A model generated the notes under the pieces. It saw nothing but the letters and a program-made list of their open reading frames with translations. It was not told the DNA's origin and ran no database searches. The translations under genes and the position numbers were made by a program. A stretch of DNA of 64,000 nt from Microcystis aeruginosa NIES-4325 (GTDB taxonomy: Bacteria > Cyanobacteriota > Cyanobacteriia > Cyanobacteriales > Microcystaceae): positions 46,499 to 110,498 of the forward strand of contig NZ_BJKP01000010.1 of the NCBI RefSeq assembly GCF_008974145.1. The letters run 5' to 3'. Position 1 is the stretch's first letter; every line of letters begins with the position of its first letter. Positions 19,350-28,648 of the stretch are shown in pieces.

Positions 19350-19538
19350 ATGCAGACAAAGAACTCGTATTTTTTAGATCTCACTCCTCTAAGAGAATTG
19401 ATGCTTTCCAGAACCTTCTGGTTCAGTCTCAGCATCCTATTCTCCATTTTGTACAGTATCCTATTCTTACAAATCGCTTTCGGTAGCGAGTACAGTATTC
19501 AGGATGACGCACGCAGTACTATTGTTGACTTCCAGTAA
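19350..19538 (+). pseudogene. Truncated 5' end of a membrane-protein gene
   Basis: The 62-residue product has a basic/neutral leader, one strong hydrophobic segment (FWFSLSILFSILYSILFLQIAF) and then FGSEYSIQDDAR before an early stop. The hydrophobic helix followed by a Q-D-D-A-R motif is how I recall the start of large cyanobacterial integral membrane proteins of unknown function (several hundred residues). Nothing downstream continues it; the next gene is on the other strand. It is probably a 5' remnant, though a small membrane protein cannot be excluded. Confidence 0.4.
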
Positions 19539-19611
19539 AGAATAGGGCTGACCGGCTAGGGTAAAATTAGGGTTTCGGCTGATCCCGAACTCAGGTTAGT
19601 TATGATACTAG

Positions 19612-19893
19612 CTAATTTGATAGCTTTTTACCATCCTCCGATGCTGCCGCTTCTAGGCTGGTAATTGAGGTTTCTGCCGTCAAAATGTCAGGAGTATCAC
19701 TTAAACTGGCAGTTTGATAAACCTGTTCATTTCTAGCAAATAAATTGCTCATATCTTGAGAATAATTAGAAGCGATCGATAATAAAGCTCCGGCAAAAAT
19801 ATAGAGAGGTAAAGGCAAAATAAACCCCTTGGCCCATTGATAGAATTCCACCAACAAAAATAACAAAACACAGCCCACAAACCAAACTTTCAT
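19612..19893 (-). CDS. Small membrane protein downstream of clpC
   Basis: A 93-residue protein, not assigned to a named family. Residues 1-20 (VWFVGCVLLFLLVEFY) and 25-43 (ILPLPLYIFAGALLSIAS) are two hydrophobic segments, followed by a polar, serine/threonine- and glutamate-rich tail. It lies 77 bp downstream of clpC on the same strand, but a strong terminator hairpin separates them, so expression is probably independent or by read-through. No function is proposed. Confidence 0.6.
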   Translation of the reverse strand: MKVWFVGCVLLFLLVEFYQWAKGFILPLPLYIFAGALLSIASNYSQDMSNLFARNEQVYQTASLSDTPDILTAETSITSLEAAASEDGKKLSN

Positions 19894-19917
19894 CGCACTT
19901 TTTTCCCCTATTTTTAC

Positions 19918-19950
19918 AATAAAAGGTGAGCAAGAAGCCCACCTTTTATT
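19918..19950 (-). terminator. clpC terminator hairpin
   Basis: Perfect 11-bp arms AATAAAAGGTG and CACCTTTTATT around an 11-nt loop, just after the clpC stop. The T-rich end on the minus strand fits an intrinsic terminator. Confidence 0.8.
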
Positions 19951-19970
19951 TAACTAATTCCAGTGAGAAG

Positions 19971-22436
19971 TTATTCGATCACGGGAGCGATTAACTCACG
20001 TCTTTCCCCCGAAATAACTTTCACCTTACCCTCCTCATCGATATCGACCATGGCCGTATCCCCATCAGAAACCCGTCCTGAGAGAATTTCCTCAGCCAGA
20101 ACATCTTCCAACAGACGCATAATCGCACGACGTAAGGGACGAGCGCCGTAGGCCGGATTATAACCCTCCTCGATCAAGCGTTCTTTAAACTTATCGGTGA
20201 CAGACAAAGTAATATTTTGTTCTGTCAGACGTTTAAACACATCCTTGAGCAGGATTTCGGCGATTTCCTTGACTTCTTCCTTATTGAGTTGACGGAAGAC
20301 AATAATCTCATCGAGACGGTTGAGGAATTCCGGACGGAAATACTGTTTTAATTCCTCATTAACCAGCGATCGAATGCGATTATACTGGGCCTCGGCCTGA
20401 TTATCGGCAAACTCGAAACCTAAACCACCGCCACCCTTCTCGATGACTTTAGAACCGATGTTCGAGGTCATGATCAACAGGGTATTTTTAAAGTCCACCG
20501 TGCGACCTTTGGCATCGGTCAAACGTCCATCTTCAAGGATTTGCAGAAGCATATTGAAGACATCGGGGTGAGCTTTTTCGATTTCGTCGAATAGCACCAC
20601 CGTATAAGGACGACGACGCACCGCTTCCGTTAATTGTCCCCCCTCGTTGTAACCAACGTAACCCGGAGGCGAACCGATTAACTTAGAAACCGTGTGCCGT
20701 TCCATGTATTCCGACATATCGAGACGGATCATCGCATCTTCCGAACCGAAGAAATAAGCGGCCAGAGCCTTAGTTAACTCGGTTTTACCTACCCCCGTCG
20801 GGCCGGAGAAGATAAAGGAAGCAATGGGACGGTTAGGATTTTTTAGACCAACGCGAGCGCGACGAATGGCACGAGACACCGCTTTTACTGCGTCCTCTTG
20901 ACCGATGAGACGCTGATGTAGGGTATCTTCCATGTGCAGCAGTTTCTCGGATTCGGTTTCGGTCAGTTTATTGACGGGAACCCCAGTCCAAGAAGCGACG
21001 ATGTGAGCGATTTCCTCTGCATCCACAAAGGGTTCATCGTTGCCATCTTCGCCTTTTTTGGTGGAAGCGAGATTCCGGATCTGGGTTTTGATTTCCATTT
21101 CCCGATCGCGCAATTCCCCAGCTTTCTCGAAGTCTTGACCGCGCACCGCGTCATCTTTTTGTTTGAGAATTTGCCGCAGTTCCTTATCTAATTCCTTGGC
21201 TGCCGGTGGCAATTGGGAATTAATCAAGCGCACTCTCGAACCAGCTTCATCGATTAAATCGATCGCCTTGTCCGGTAAGAAGCGATCGCTAATGTAGCGA
21301 TCGGACAATTTCGCCGCCGCTTCTAGCGCTTCGTCTAAGATTTTTAATTTGTGGTGCTGTTCGTAGCGTTCCCGGAGACCGTAGAGAATTTCGATTGTTT
21401 CTTCTACGGAGGGTTCACCGACCATAACCGGTTGAAAACGTCTTTCTAGAGCCGCATCCCGTTCGATATGTTTGCGATACTCATCCAAGGTCGTCGCCCC
21501 GATACATTGTAGTTCTCCCCGGGCCAAAGCTGGTTTGAGAATATTGGCCGCATCGATCGCCCCTTCGGCTGCCCCGGCACCGATGAGAGTATGAACTTCA
21601 TCGATAACAAGGACGACGTTACCCGCTTGGCGAATTTCGTCCATGATTTTTTTGAGGCGTTCCTCAAATTCGCCGCGATATTTGGTTCCCGCCACTAACA
21701 AGCCGATATCGAGGGTGACAACCCGTTTTTCTTCGAGAATGTCGGGAATATCCTTGTTAGCAATGCGTTGGGCTAATCCTTCTGCGATCGCTGTTTTACC
21801 GACCCCCGGTTCCCCGATTAGGACTGGGTTATTTTTGGTACGACGACCGAGAATTTGGATAACGCGCTCGATTTCCTTTTGTCGGCCGACCACGGGATCG
21901 AGTTTACCCTCGCTGGCCATTTGGGTGAGATTGGAACCGAATTCGTCAAGAGTGGGGGTTTTAGTGCGACCTTGGGAAGATGAACCGGCGGCCACTTCGG
22001 CGGTTTCCCCTAACATTCTGATCACCTGGGTGCGAACTTTCGAGAGATCCACGCCGAGATTTTCCAGAACCCTAGCGGCCACACCTTCCCCTTCGCGAAT
22101 TAGTCCTAAAAGGAGGTGTTCTGTGCCAATATAGTTATGGCCCAGTTGACGGGCTTCTTCGAGGGAGAGTTCTAAAACTCGTTTGGCTCTGGGGGTGAAG
22201 GGAATTTCCACGGCTACGAATCCGGAACCGCGACCGATGATTTTCTCCACCTCCACGCGCGCATCTTTGAGATTGACACCCATGGACTTGAGGACTTTGG
22301 CGGCAACTCCCGTTCCCTCTCCAATTAGTCCTAGTAAAATCTGCTCTGTTCCCACGAAGTTATGGCCGAGGCGGCGGGCTTCTTCTTGGGCGAGCATGAT
22401 TACTTTAATGGCTTTTTCCGTAAATCTTTCAAACAT
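19971..22436 (-). CDS. clpC: ATP-dependent Clp protease chaperone subunit ClpC
   Basis: An 821-residue HSP100/Clp ATPase that unfolds substrates and feeds them to ClpP/ClpR. The N-domain holds two repeats (about residues 1-70 and 78-143, each with LGHN-GTE-LLLGL). AAA1 has Walker [14 protein letters not shown] at ~208-220 and Walker [15 protein letters not shown]/coiled-coil middle region follows ([14 protein letters not shown] and [14 protein letters not shown]). AAA2 has [12 protein letters not shown] and [12 protein letters not shown]. Full length, with the C-terminal D2-small domain ([10 protein letters not shown]) present. It is the essential ClpC of cyanobacteria and plastids. A terminator follows the stop. 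Confidence 0.97.
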   Translation of the reverse strand: MFERFTEKAIKVIMLAQEEARRLGHNFVGTEQILLGLIGEGTGVAAKVLKSMGVNLKDARVEVEKIIGRGSGFVAVEIPFTPRAKRVLELSLEEARQLGHNYIGTEHLLLGLIREGEGVAARVLENLGVDLSKVRTQVIRMLGETAEVAAGSSSQGRTKTPTLDEFGSNLTQMASEGKLDPVVGRQKEIERVIQILGRRTKNNPVLIGEPGVGKTAIAEGLAQRIANKDIPDILEEKRVVTLDIGLLVAGTKYRGEFEERLKKIMDEIRQAGNVVLVIDEVHTLIGAGAAEGAIDAANILKPALARGELQCIGATTLDEYRKHIERDAALERRFQPVMVGEPSVEETIEILYGLRERYEQHHKLKILDEALEAAAKLSDRYISDRFLPDKAIDLIDEAGSRVRLINSQLPPAAKELDKELRQILKQKDDAVRGQDFEKAGELRDREMEIKTQIRNLASTKKGEDGNDEPFVDAEEIAHIVASWTGVPVNKLTETESEKLLHMEDTLHQRLIGQEDAVKAVSRAIRRARVGLKNPNRPIASFIFSGPTGVGKTELTKALAAYFFGSEDAMIRLDMSEYMERHTVSKLIGSPPGYVGYNEGGQLTEAVRRRPYTVVLFDEIEKAHPDVFNMLLQILEDGRLTDAKGRTVDFKNTLLIMTSNIGSKVIEKGGGGLGFEFADNQAEAQYNRIRSLVNEELKQYFRPEFLNRLDEIIVFRQLNKEEVKEIAEILLKDVFKRLTEQNITLSVTDKFKERLIEEGYNPAYGARPLRRAIMRLLEDVLAEEILSGRVSDGDTAMVDIDEEGKVKVISGERRELIAPVIE

Positions 22437-22829
22437 AGCCTATCCATCACCTACACAAGCGACCCTAGATATGCTGATTTTAGCACGGCTTTTTAGTTTA
22501 GCCCTCTTTCAGTGATCAGTTATTGGGGAGCGGCCTGGAAACCTGCCGATAAGTGGTTCACCCTTGCATAATCCCCTAGGGTCGTGGTCATCCCCATCTC
22601 TCGATCGCTCGACTATTGATCGCCCATTTTCAGACCAAAACTGGAAGTATAAGCAGATTAAATATTACTACCTATTGACAAATGAGTATATATGTTGTAA
22701 TAGGACGGGTGATATACAGAAAGTTGACCCATATCGTTGCTCTGGAGACTGTTGTGCAGAAAGTTTCTGTATAATATGTAGTTAGGCAGAATAAAATAAG
22801 CTATTTAAATATGTTCGGTAAATAAGTAC
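22437..22829. other. Non-coding gap between clpC and AIPR gene
   Basis: This divergent intergenic region should hold both promoters. No distinctive motif or repeat was identified apart from AT-rich stretches before 22830. Confidence 0.4.
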
Positions 22830-24494
22830 ATGAATATCATTGCGTCCATCATCGACCAACGCTTGGTATCAGTTAGCAACGACATTCGTCAAAAAGCTTC
22901 TGAAGAACTACGAATCACAGATGATGGCCGGCTTAAGTCTTTGGCTTTTGTATATCTGTGCGTTAAAACCATTTTAGATTTAGATGGAGATGATGTTTTT
23001 GATTGCTTAACAGAAGGAGGTGGTGACTTTGGAGTAGATGCTATACATATATCAGAAGAATATGACGGTGAATTTACAGTTAGTTTATTTCAGGCAAAAT
23101 ATAAGAACAACCTAGAAGGAAACTCTAACTTTCCTGAAGAAGGTATAAACAGTTTAATAAACGCAATTAATTACTTATTTAATCCAGCAGCCAAACTAGA
23201 ACATATTAATCAACGACTGCTTGTGAAAGTGGAAGAAGCTCGTAGCCTAATCCGAGATGGCTATATTCCCCAAGTTCGGACAATAGCTTGCAACAATGGG
23301 CTGAAATGGAATTTATCTGCTCAAGAGGCTATTGATCGTGCTGAGTTTGGAGATCAGGTGACATGGGAATATGTTAATCACGAGCGTTTAGTCAAAATTC
23401 TTCAAGCTTCTAAACCCGTAAAAGATACTTTGCAGCTAAGTGGCAAAGCTATTGTGGAAGATATGGAGTTTAGCCGAGTACTGTTGGGTAGAATTTCGGT
23501 GACAGAAATTGCCACACTTATAGAGCGACATGGAGAACGTTTATTAGAGCGCAATATTCGTCGCTACTTGGGTTTACAAGGAAATCGCGTAAATGAGGGT
23601 ATCCGTCATACTTTAACTAGCGATGAAAAAAACAATTTTTACTTTTATAATAACGGGGTCACGTTGACTTGTGATAGTTTCTCATACAACGCATTGCAAG
23701 ATGGCGATTACAAAGTGCGTGTTGAGAATTTACAAATCATTAACGGTGGTCAAACGTGTATGACCATATTTAAAACCTTGCGAGAACCAGATTTAATTCA
23801 TCAAAATGCCCAAGCTTTTGTTCTTTTAAGACTCTATCAATTGCCTCGTGAAAATGAAGGTTTAGTTCAAAGAATTACCTACGCAACCAATAGCCAAAAT
23901 CCAGTAGACCTCAAAGATTTACGTGCTAATGATGAGCGCCAGAAAATATTGGAAAAGGATATTGAGCAATTAGGATTTAACTACAGGCCTAAACGTTCCA
24001 ATACTCCTACTCGCTCTGCTGATATTACTTCAGGAGTAGCTGCTGAGGCAGTATTATCCGTTTGGCGAAGAAAACCTCATCAAGCAAAGTTTTTCTCTCG
24101 TGAACATTTTGGGAAACTGTATGATACAATCTTTACTGACCAATTAAATGGATCGCAAATCGTAATAGCTGTTCAGCTTTACAGAATTGCAGAAAACCGC
24201 CGCAAAAGACCTGAGTCTACTGACCCAGATTTTGTCCGCTATGCTTCATGCTTTATTGCAATGCAGATGGGACAAAAACTTTTGGCTGATATGAAAGTTC
24301 AGATGAAAGATATTAGTCATCAAAATTTTCAATCAGCCCAAATGCTTATTGATCAAAATGGGGAGAGTTACTTTAATGCTTCATTACAGGATATTAAACA
24401 GGCACTTCAGGATCTTTATGGAGAACAAGAGATTTCCTTGCAGCAGCTATCTGCAACATTTCGACGTGGTGATTTAATAAGTAGACTTCAATGA
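22830..24494 (+). CDS. AIPR-family protein with nuclease-like N-terminus
   Basis: A 554-residue protein of the AIPR (abortive phage infection, PF10592) family. The N-terminal region has EGGGDFGVDAIHI (about residues 62-74) followed by VSLFQAKY (85-91), which fits a restriction-endonuclease-like PD-(D/E)xK core in the D-x(n)-QxK form. The AIPR part carries RNIRRYLGLQG, NFYFYNNGVTLTCD, LQIINGGQTCMT and YATNSQNPVDLKDL. Members occur in phage-defence and restriction contexts. No methylase, other defence gene or mobile element is adjacent, so it appears to be a single-gene candidate. ATG 22830 is the only good start. The defence role is inferred from the family. Confidence 0.8.
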   Translation: MNIIASIIDQRLVSVSNDIRQKASEELRITDDGRLKSLAFVYLCVKTILDLDGDDVFDCLTEGGGDFGVDAIHISEEYDGEFTVSLFQAKYKNNLEGNSNFPEEGINSLINAINYLFNPAAKLEHINQRLLVKVEEARSLIRDGYIPQVRTIACNNGLKWNLSAQEAIDRAEFGDQVTWEYVNHERLVKILQASKPVKDTLQLSGKAIVEDMEFSRVLLGRISVTEIATLIERHGERLLERNIRRYLGLQGNRVNEGIRHTLTSDEKNNFYFYNNGVTLTCDSFSYNALQDGDYKVRVENLQIINGGQTCMTIFKTLREPDLIHQNAQAFVLLRLYQLPRENEGLVQRITYATNSQNPVDLKDLRANDERQKILEKDIEQLGFNYRPKRSNTPTRSADITSGVAAEAVLSVWRRKPHQAKFFSREHFGKLYDTIFTDQLNGSQIVIAVQLYRIAENRRKRPESTDPDFVRYASCFIAMQMGQKLLADMKVQMKDISHQNFQSAQMLIDQNGESYFNASLQDIKQALQDLYGEQEISLQQLSATFRRGDLISRLQ

Positions 24495-24617
24495 ATCAAA
24501 TCGGTTCAATAATTCGACTTCTTTTCTTGCAAACTCGCTTAACCTAACTTCACCGTTAGCTGAAATATTGGTGAATTTTCAAAGTTGCCTGTTGCTGTGT
24601 AACTTCACAGATTAATA

Positions 24618-24670
24618 TAGTGCGATGCCAAAGGCACTCCGTAGCAGAGCGCAATCTTGTAGGGTGCGTT
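24618..24670. repeat. Dispersed GTGCGATGCC repeat, second copy
   Basis: About 53 bp related to 2930-2983 (TAGTGCGATGCC...AGGCACT...TGTAGGGTGCGTT). A partial third unit (AAGTGCGATGCCGCTCTTGTG) begins near 24750. Otherwise 24495-24849 is non-coding. Confidence 0.65.
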
Positions 24671-24849
24671 CCCTAAAACAACTTCTACCGCTCCACCAAT
24701 AGATTTTTGGGGAACTCACCATGCACATTGATTGAAACTGTGGGTTTAAGTGCGATGCCGCTCTTGTGGGCTAAGTTGGGGAATGTTAGCGAAGATTGCC
24801 AATGTTTAGGTTAAAATGGAGGGGCAAAAGTTGCAACGGGGTCAGGACA

Positions 24850-25116
24850 ATGACAGTTAATCAACTCCGCTACAGCAAAGAAGAATTCGCCCGACGTGGT
24901 AATGAGATTTATCAATCTCAGGTGCGCCCCCAAGTCGAGGAGGGCAATCATGGGAAGATTGTAGCCATAGATATCGAAACAGGTGCTTTTGAGCTTGCCA
25001 ATGACACAATAACTGCTTCTAATCGATTGCTTGAACGAAACCCTGATGCTCAAATCTGGCGTGTCCGAATTGGACATAAAGGCGTTCACCGCTTTGGCGT
25101 AGGTCGTCTGCTTTAA
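24850..25116 (+). CDS. Small protein paired with a retropepsin-like gene
   Basis: An 88-residue soluble protein. Its first half is charged (LRYSKEEFARRGNEIYQSQVR) and its second half includes VAIDIETGAFELANDT and WRVRIGHKGVHRFG. It ends 4 bp before the next gene, so the two are co-translated or at least co-transcribed. I recall such small proteins next to clan AA aspartic proteases in many cyanobacteria, where the pair behaves like an accessory two-gene module. A role as partner, substrate or antidote of the protease-like protein is conjecture. ATG 24850 has GTCAGGA just upstream; an earlier start at 24796 is less likely. Confidence 0.7.
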   Translation: MTVNQLRYSKEEFARRGNEIYQSQVRPQVEEGNHGKIVAIDIETGAFELANDTITASNRLLERNPDAQIWRVRIGHKGVHRFGVGRLL

Positions 25117-25120
25117 CTTT

Positions 25121-25501
25121 ATGATGAACGGAATTGTTGATCAAAACTGCGAGGCGAGGCTTCGGTTAGTCGTAAGCAATGAGAGTAAACAGAGGCAGGT
25201 AATTGATGCTGTTATTGATACAGGGTTCACAGGCTTTTTGACCTTACCTCTGACAGTAATCAACAGCCTCAACTTACGTTTGTATAGCCGTGAAGAGGGA
25301 ACATTAGGGGATGGAAGTACCTGTATCTTTGACGTTTACAGTGGTCTTGTTATTTGGGACGGGGAATATCGGTATATTGATGTTAACGCAGCCGAAACAG
25401 AGCCTTTGGTCGGTATGAGCTTGCTCTACGGCTATCGGATGCAACTAGATGCGATCGAGGGTGGAATAGTCGTAATTCAGTCATTGAACAGTTTAAGCTA
25501 A
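25121..25501 (+). CDS. Retropepsin-like aspartic protease (clan AA)
   Basis: A 126-residue single-domain protein. Residues 30-36 read AVIDTGF, the D-T-G catalytic motif of retropepsin-like proteases, followed by TGFLTLP as in the flap-side strand. The second conserved piece (TEPLVGMSLLYGYRMQLDA) matches the C-terminal hydrophobic-glycine strand. One D-T-G per chain implies a homodimer active site. It has no signal peptide or membrane segment. It is translated right after the 88-residue partner. Substrates of these stand-alone bacterial proteins are unknown. A second ATG follows one codon later. Confidence 0.8.
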   Translation: MMNGIVDQNCEARLRLVVSNESKQRQVIDAVIDTGFTGFLTLPLTVINSLNLRLYSREEGTLGDGSTCIFDVYSGLVIWDGEYRYIDVNAAETEPLVGMSLLYGYRMQLDAIEGGIVVIQSLNSLS

Positions 25502-25584
25502 TCGGGTGAGGAACGGTCTAACAACGTAGTGGAGCAGATGGTACAAGGCCTTTGCCATCCCTTTCTGTCATACCTGCGGCCGCT

Positions 25585-25821
25585 CACTTTAGCCGTTGGC
25601 TGGATTCCATCAATGATTAGCGATCGCAAATTTGTCGTAAGTTAGAGGATAGTCCCAGTTTACGCAGTTATCCCGCGCAAATTTTGGACAAGGAATATAT
25701 CAGAGCGCGTCGAGAAGCCTCCAAAAAAACAGGTTTAATCCTGAGCATTTTTCCAGAGTTTTGTCCCTATACTATCGCGCAGGTTATAGAAGATTGGTTG
25801 CCCAGTGATAGCCTTGATTAA
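25585..25821 (+). pseudogene. DUF29 C-terminal remnant
   Basis: Reading HFSRWLDSIND, stop, then RSQICRKLEDSPSLRSYPAQ, and on through ARREASKKTG to PYTIAQVIEDWLPS. This is the C-terminal part of the DUF29 family, very common in cyanobacteria, with an in-frame TAG at 25618-25620. The N-terminal two thirds are missing. The rest of 25502-25970 has no other gene. Confidence 0.65.
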
Positions 25822-25970
25822 AGGTTAAATAATATCAGCCAGACTGGGAAACTATCTGATCAAATTAGTTCCCCCAGAGAACCCCCTTGATCCACATGGC
25901 ACACTTTTCTTTTTTTGTCAAATTTTATGTTAAGAAAGATGTAACTAATGGATAGGGGGACTGTCAAAGA

Positions 25971-26918
25971 TTAACCGTCTTCGTATTCGGGGATTCTTTC
26001 CTTTTTCTTCTCGGTGATATTGATGCGGGGGGGATTGTAATCGGGTTCCACGTCATCATCCCACATATCATCCTCGGCCTTATCTTCGTAATCCTCGTAC
26101 TGAGGACGAGAAAAGCTTTCTGTGCGTTCTAACCGCGCTTCTCCCCAGTTATCTTCTTCTTCCTCGTATTCTTCCTCATAATAACGAGCTTCGGCCCGTT
26201 TTTGCGGTGGGGGAGTGGTGCGCAGGGGTTCTTTTTCCCATTCGTCTTCACTCCAGCGTTCTTCAACGGGTTTAGCGGCCTCAACGGGAGTGCGGAGGGG
26301 AATACCCGTACCTAACTGATTTTCTGGACGAGCAGCGGGGGTATAGTAAGCTTCTTCCTCTTCTCTTTCCCAGGGGGGACGACCAATACCCAGACGTTCC
26401 AAAACCCCCACACTAACTTGGGTGAGACGTTCCTCGGCCCCTTCAAAGACGATTAAGCGATTCGGACCGCTGCTAACCACTTCTTCAATGGAAATTTCGT
26501 AGGTACTGATCAATTGTTCGGGGATCAGAGGCAATCCCAGGGAAGCGATGATAATGGAATGTAATTGACCACTAAGGGGATCAAATTGATAATCGCGGAC
26601 TTTGCCTAAAGGTTCGCCGGTTTCCGTGATCACGTCACTACCGATTAAGGGAGTATAAGCATCGATATCGACGGATTCCAAGACGTTATCATCTTCAACG
26701 AGAACCACGTCTCCCGTCTGACTGATACTCGATAAATACATATATTGAGGCATTCCCGACAGGGAGAGGATATTATCGCGGAGTCCCAGGGCAACCACTT
26801 CTCGTTGATCGATATCTACTAGGATATCTTTAACAACGCCGAGTTTTTTGCCTGTATTGCGAGTGATAACCTGTGTATTTAAAAATTCTGAACGTAAGCG
26901 ACTATTCTCTGTGATCAT
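25971..26918 (-). CDS. PRC-barrel domain protein with acidic tail
   Basis: A 315-residue protein. Two PRC-barrel-like units occupy about residues 8-75 (LNTQVITRNTGKKLGVVKDILVD) and 88-155 (PLIGSDVITETGEPLGKVRDY). The last ~130 residues are proline-, tyrosine- and glutamate-rich and strongly acidic (YYEEEYEEEEDNW), and are probably disordered. The double PRC-barrel plus tail is a conserved cyanobacterial arrangement. PRC barrels bind partner proteins (photosynthetic reaction centre H subunit, RimM, division proteins), so a scaffold role at the membrane or thylakoid is possible. The exact function is unknown. Confidence 0.75.
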   Translation of the reverse strand: MITENSRLRSEFLNTQVITRNTGKKLGVVKDILVDIDQREVVALGLRDNILSLSGMPQYMYLSSISQTGDVVLVEDDNVLESVDIDAYTPLIGSDVITETGEPLGKVRDYQFDPLSGQLHSIIIASLGLPLIPEQLISTYEISIEEVVSSGPNRLIVFEGAEERLTQVSVGVLERLGIGRPPWEREEEEAYYTPAARPENQLGTGIPLRTPVEAAKPVEERWSEDEWEKEPLRTTPPPQKRAEARYYEEEYEEEEDNWGEARLERTESFSRPQYEDYEDKAEDDMWDDDVEPDYNPPRINITEKKKERIPEYEDG

Positions 26919-27135
26919 TTTTTCCTATGGGTAGGCGTTAGGTCGTGGGAATACGAATTAGTGTAGGCTTAATATATAGGGCGAGATCGAGGGTTAATTT
27001 AGCGATATTGGCTTAGATCTTAAAGTTCCCTGAGATTAACACTTTTTTTGGCCTTGTTTGGGCGATAGTTTCGGGTGATAGATAGGGTTAAACCCATTTT
27101 AGCTAATTCTTTACATTTTTTTAGTGACAACAAAA

Positions 27136-27167
27136 CAGGAGCTAGAGAGAAACTCCCTTGGCTCCTG
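27136..27167 (-). terminator. Terminator of the E2 gene
   Basis: Arms CAGGAGC and GCTCCTG around an 18-nt loop directly after the stop of the minus-strand gene, followed on that strand by TTTTGTTG. Confidence 0.7.
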
Positions 27168-27182
27168 CTGTCTAGATTCTGA

Positions 27183-28442
27183 TTACATAGTTAAGGACTG
27201 CACCTCGGTTTCGATCAGTTTAGCTAAGTCTTGTAGGAAGGAGGCCGCATCGGCCCCGTAGATAACTCGGTGGTCACTGGTGAGATTAACCGTCATCTGT
27301 TTTTGCACTCCGAATAAACCATCTTTATTGACGACGATTTGGGGACGGGAAGCGCCCACGGCTAGGATCGCGCCTTGGTTGGGGGGTAAGATAGCCGTAA
27401 AGCGATCGACTCCGAACATTCCCAGATTAGAAATGGTAAAAGTACCGCTATTGTATTCTTCTGGTTGCAGTTGTTTACTGCGGGCGCGATCGACTAAATC
27501 CTTCCAACTGCGGGAGAGGGAATAGATATCCATCTGGTTAGCAGAGCGCAAAACCGGCGTAATTAAGCCACCATCGGGCATAGCTACGGCTACGGCCACG
27601 TTAATTGCCCCATGGTATTGAATTCCTGCGTCGCTATAGCTGGCATTAACGATCGGATGTTTAGCGAGGGTGTTGGCTACCGCTTTTGCTAACAGGGCCG
27701 TCATGGTGACACCCTTGGATTTTAGCTGTTGATAGAGTTGATCTAGTGGGTCGGTGGTGATAGTGTAGCCCACTTGGAAGGTGGGAACCTGTAGGCTAAC
27801 CGACATATTCTGAGCGACGGCTTTTTGCAGAGTGGTGAGGGGAACAGTCCGACCGACCGGGGCGCTGGTTGGAATCGGGGCTTTAGGAGCCGCCACAGGG
27901 ACGCTGACGGGTTGCGGGGGAGTAATGACGGGAGCGGGGGCGGTGCTGACTTTTCCTGTCGCTTTTTCTACGTCTTCGGCGGTAATTCGTCCGTGGGGAC
28001 CGCTGCCCACTAGGGTTTTTAGATCCACCTTTAATTCTTTAGCCAGTTTTTTGGCCCTGGGAGAGGCGACTAAACGGCCATTATCTTTAACGGCGGCGAC
28101 GGGGATCGAAACGGGAGGCGGAGCGATTTCTGGTGTCTCTACGGGCTTGCTAGGGGCGACTGCGGCGGTTTTTCCTTGAGCTTTGGCCAGTTCAATTTCC
28201 TCTTCAGTTTCGGCGATATAGGCGATCGCTTCCCCCACGGGTGCTTCCTGGCCAGCTTCGACTAAAATTACAGCGAGATAGCCATCATAAAACGATTCTA
28301 CGTCCATGTCGGCTTTGTCGGATTCGACCACTAATACCGTTTCCCCTTTGCTGACTTTTTCCCCGGGAGACTTCACCCAAGAAACTATTTTTCCTTCGGT
28401 CATGGTGGAACTGAGCGCGGGCATGAAGATATCTCGAATCAT
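27183..28442 (-). CDS. pdhC: Dihydrolipoamide acetyltransferase, pyruvate dehydrogenase E2
   Basis: A 419-residue E2 core that transfers acetyl groups from lipoamide to CoA in pyruvate dehydrogenase. The lipoyl domain (residues 1-78) has the modified lysine in ESDKADMDVE (K43). A Pro/Ala linker follows, then the E1/E3-binding domain (about 122-160, VASPRAKKLAKELKVDL and GSGPHGRITAEDV), a second linker, and the catalytic domain (about 205-419) ending in SDHRVIYGADAASFLQDL with the active-site histidine. The first residues MIRDIFMPALSSTMTEGKIV are typical. Cyanobacteria use pdhC or odhB as the symbol; lack of a 2-oxoglutarate dehydrogenase context favours pyruvate. Confidence 0.93.
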   Translation of the reverse strand: MIRDIFMPALSSTMTEGKIVSWVKSPGEKVSKGETVLVVESDKADMDVESFYDGYLAVILVEAGQEAPVGEAIAYIAETEEEIELAKAQGKTAAVAPSKPVETPEIAPPPVSIPVAAVKDNGRLVASPRAKKLAKELKVDLKTLVGSGPHGRITAEDVEKATGKVSTAPAPVITPPQPVSVPVAAPKAPIPTSAPVGRTVPLTTLQKAVAQNMSVSLQVPTFQVGYTITTDPLDQLYQQLKSKGVTMTALLAKAVANTLAKHPIVNASYSDAGIQYHGAINVAVAVAMPDGGLITPVLRSANQMDIYSLSRSWKDLVDRARSKQLQPEEYNSGTFTISNLGMFGVDRFTAILPPNQGAILAVGASRPQIVVNKDGLFGVQKQMTVNLTSDHRVIYGADAASFLQDLAKLIETEVQSLTM

Positions 28443-28601
28443 GGTGGAGTGCTTCTATCTCTAATGTTTTGAGCCATAGCGCATTTTACCACAGTTGATG
28501 GGGTTGGGGGTGTGGGGAAGTGGCAAGTGGGGATAATAGATAAAAGCTGCCCCCTGCCTCCTGCCTCCTGAATACTGGTAACTGGTGACAGAGGAAAAAA
28601 G

Positions 28602-28623
28602 AGAAGGGAAAACAGCCCCTTCT
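28602..28623 (-). terminator. Terminator of ycf23
   Basis: Arms AGAAGGG and CCCTTCT with an 8-nt loop, followed on the minus strand by CTTTTTTCC. It lies 26 bp after the ycf23 stop. Confidence 0.75.
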
Positions 28624-28648
28624 CCGCCGTATCTAGACAAAAATTGTT

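Noticed and set aside
19350-19538. A complete small membrane protein gene
   Set aside because: Its sequence looks like the N-terminus of a much longer protein, so a truncation is the better reading, though not proven.
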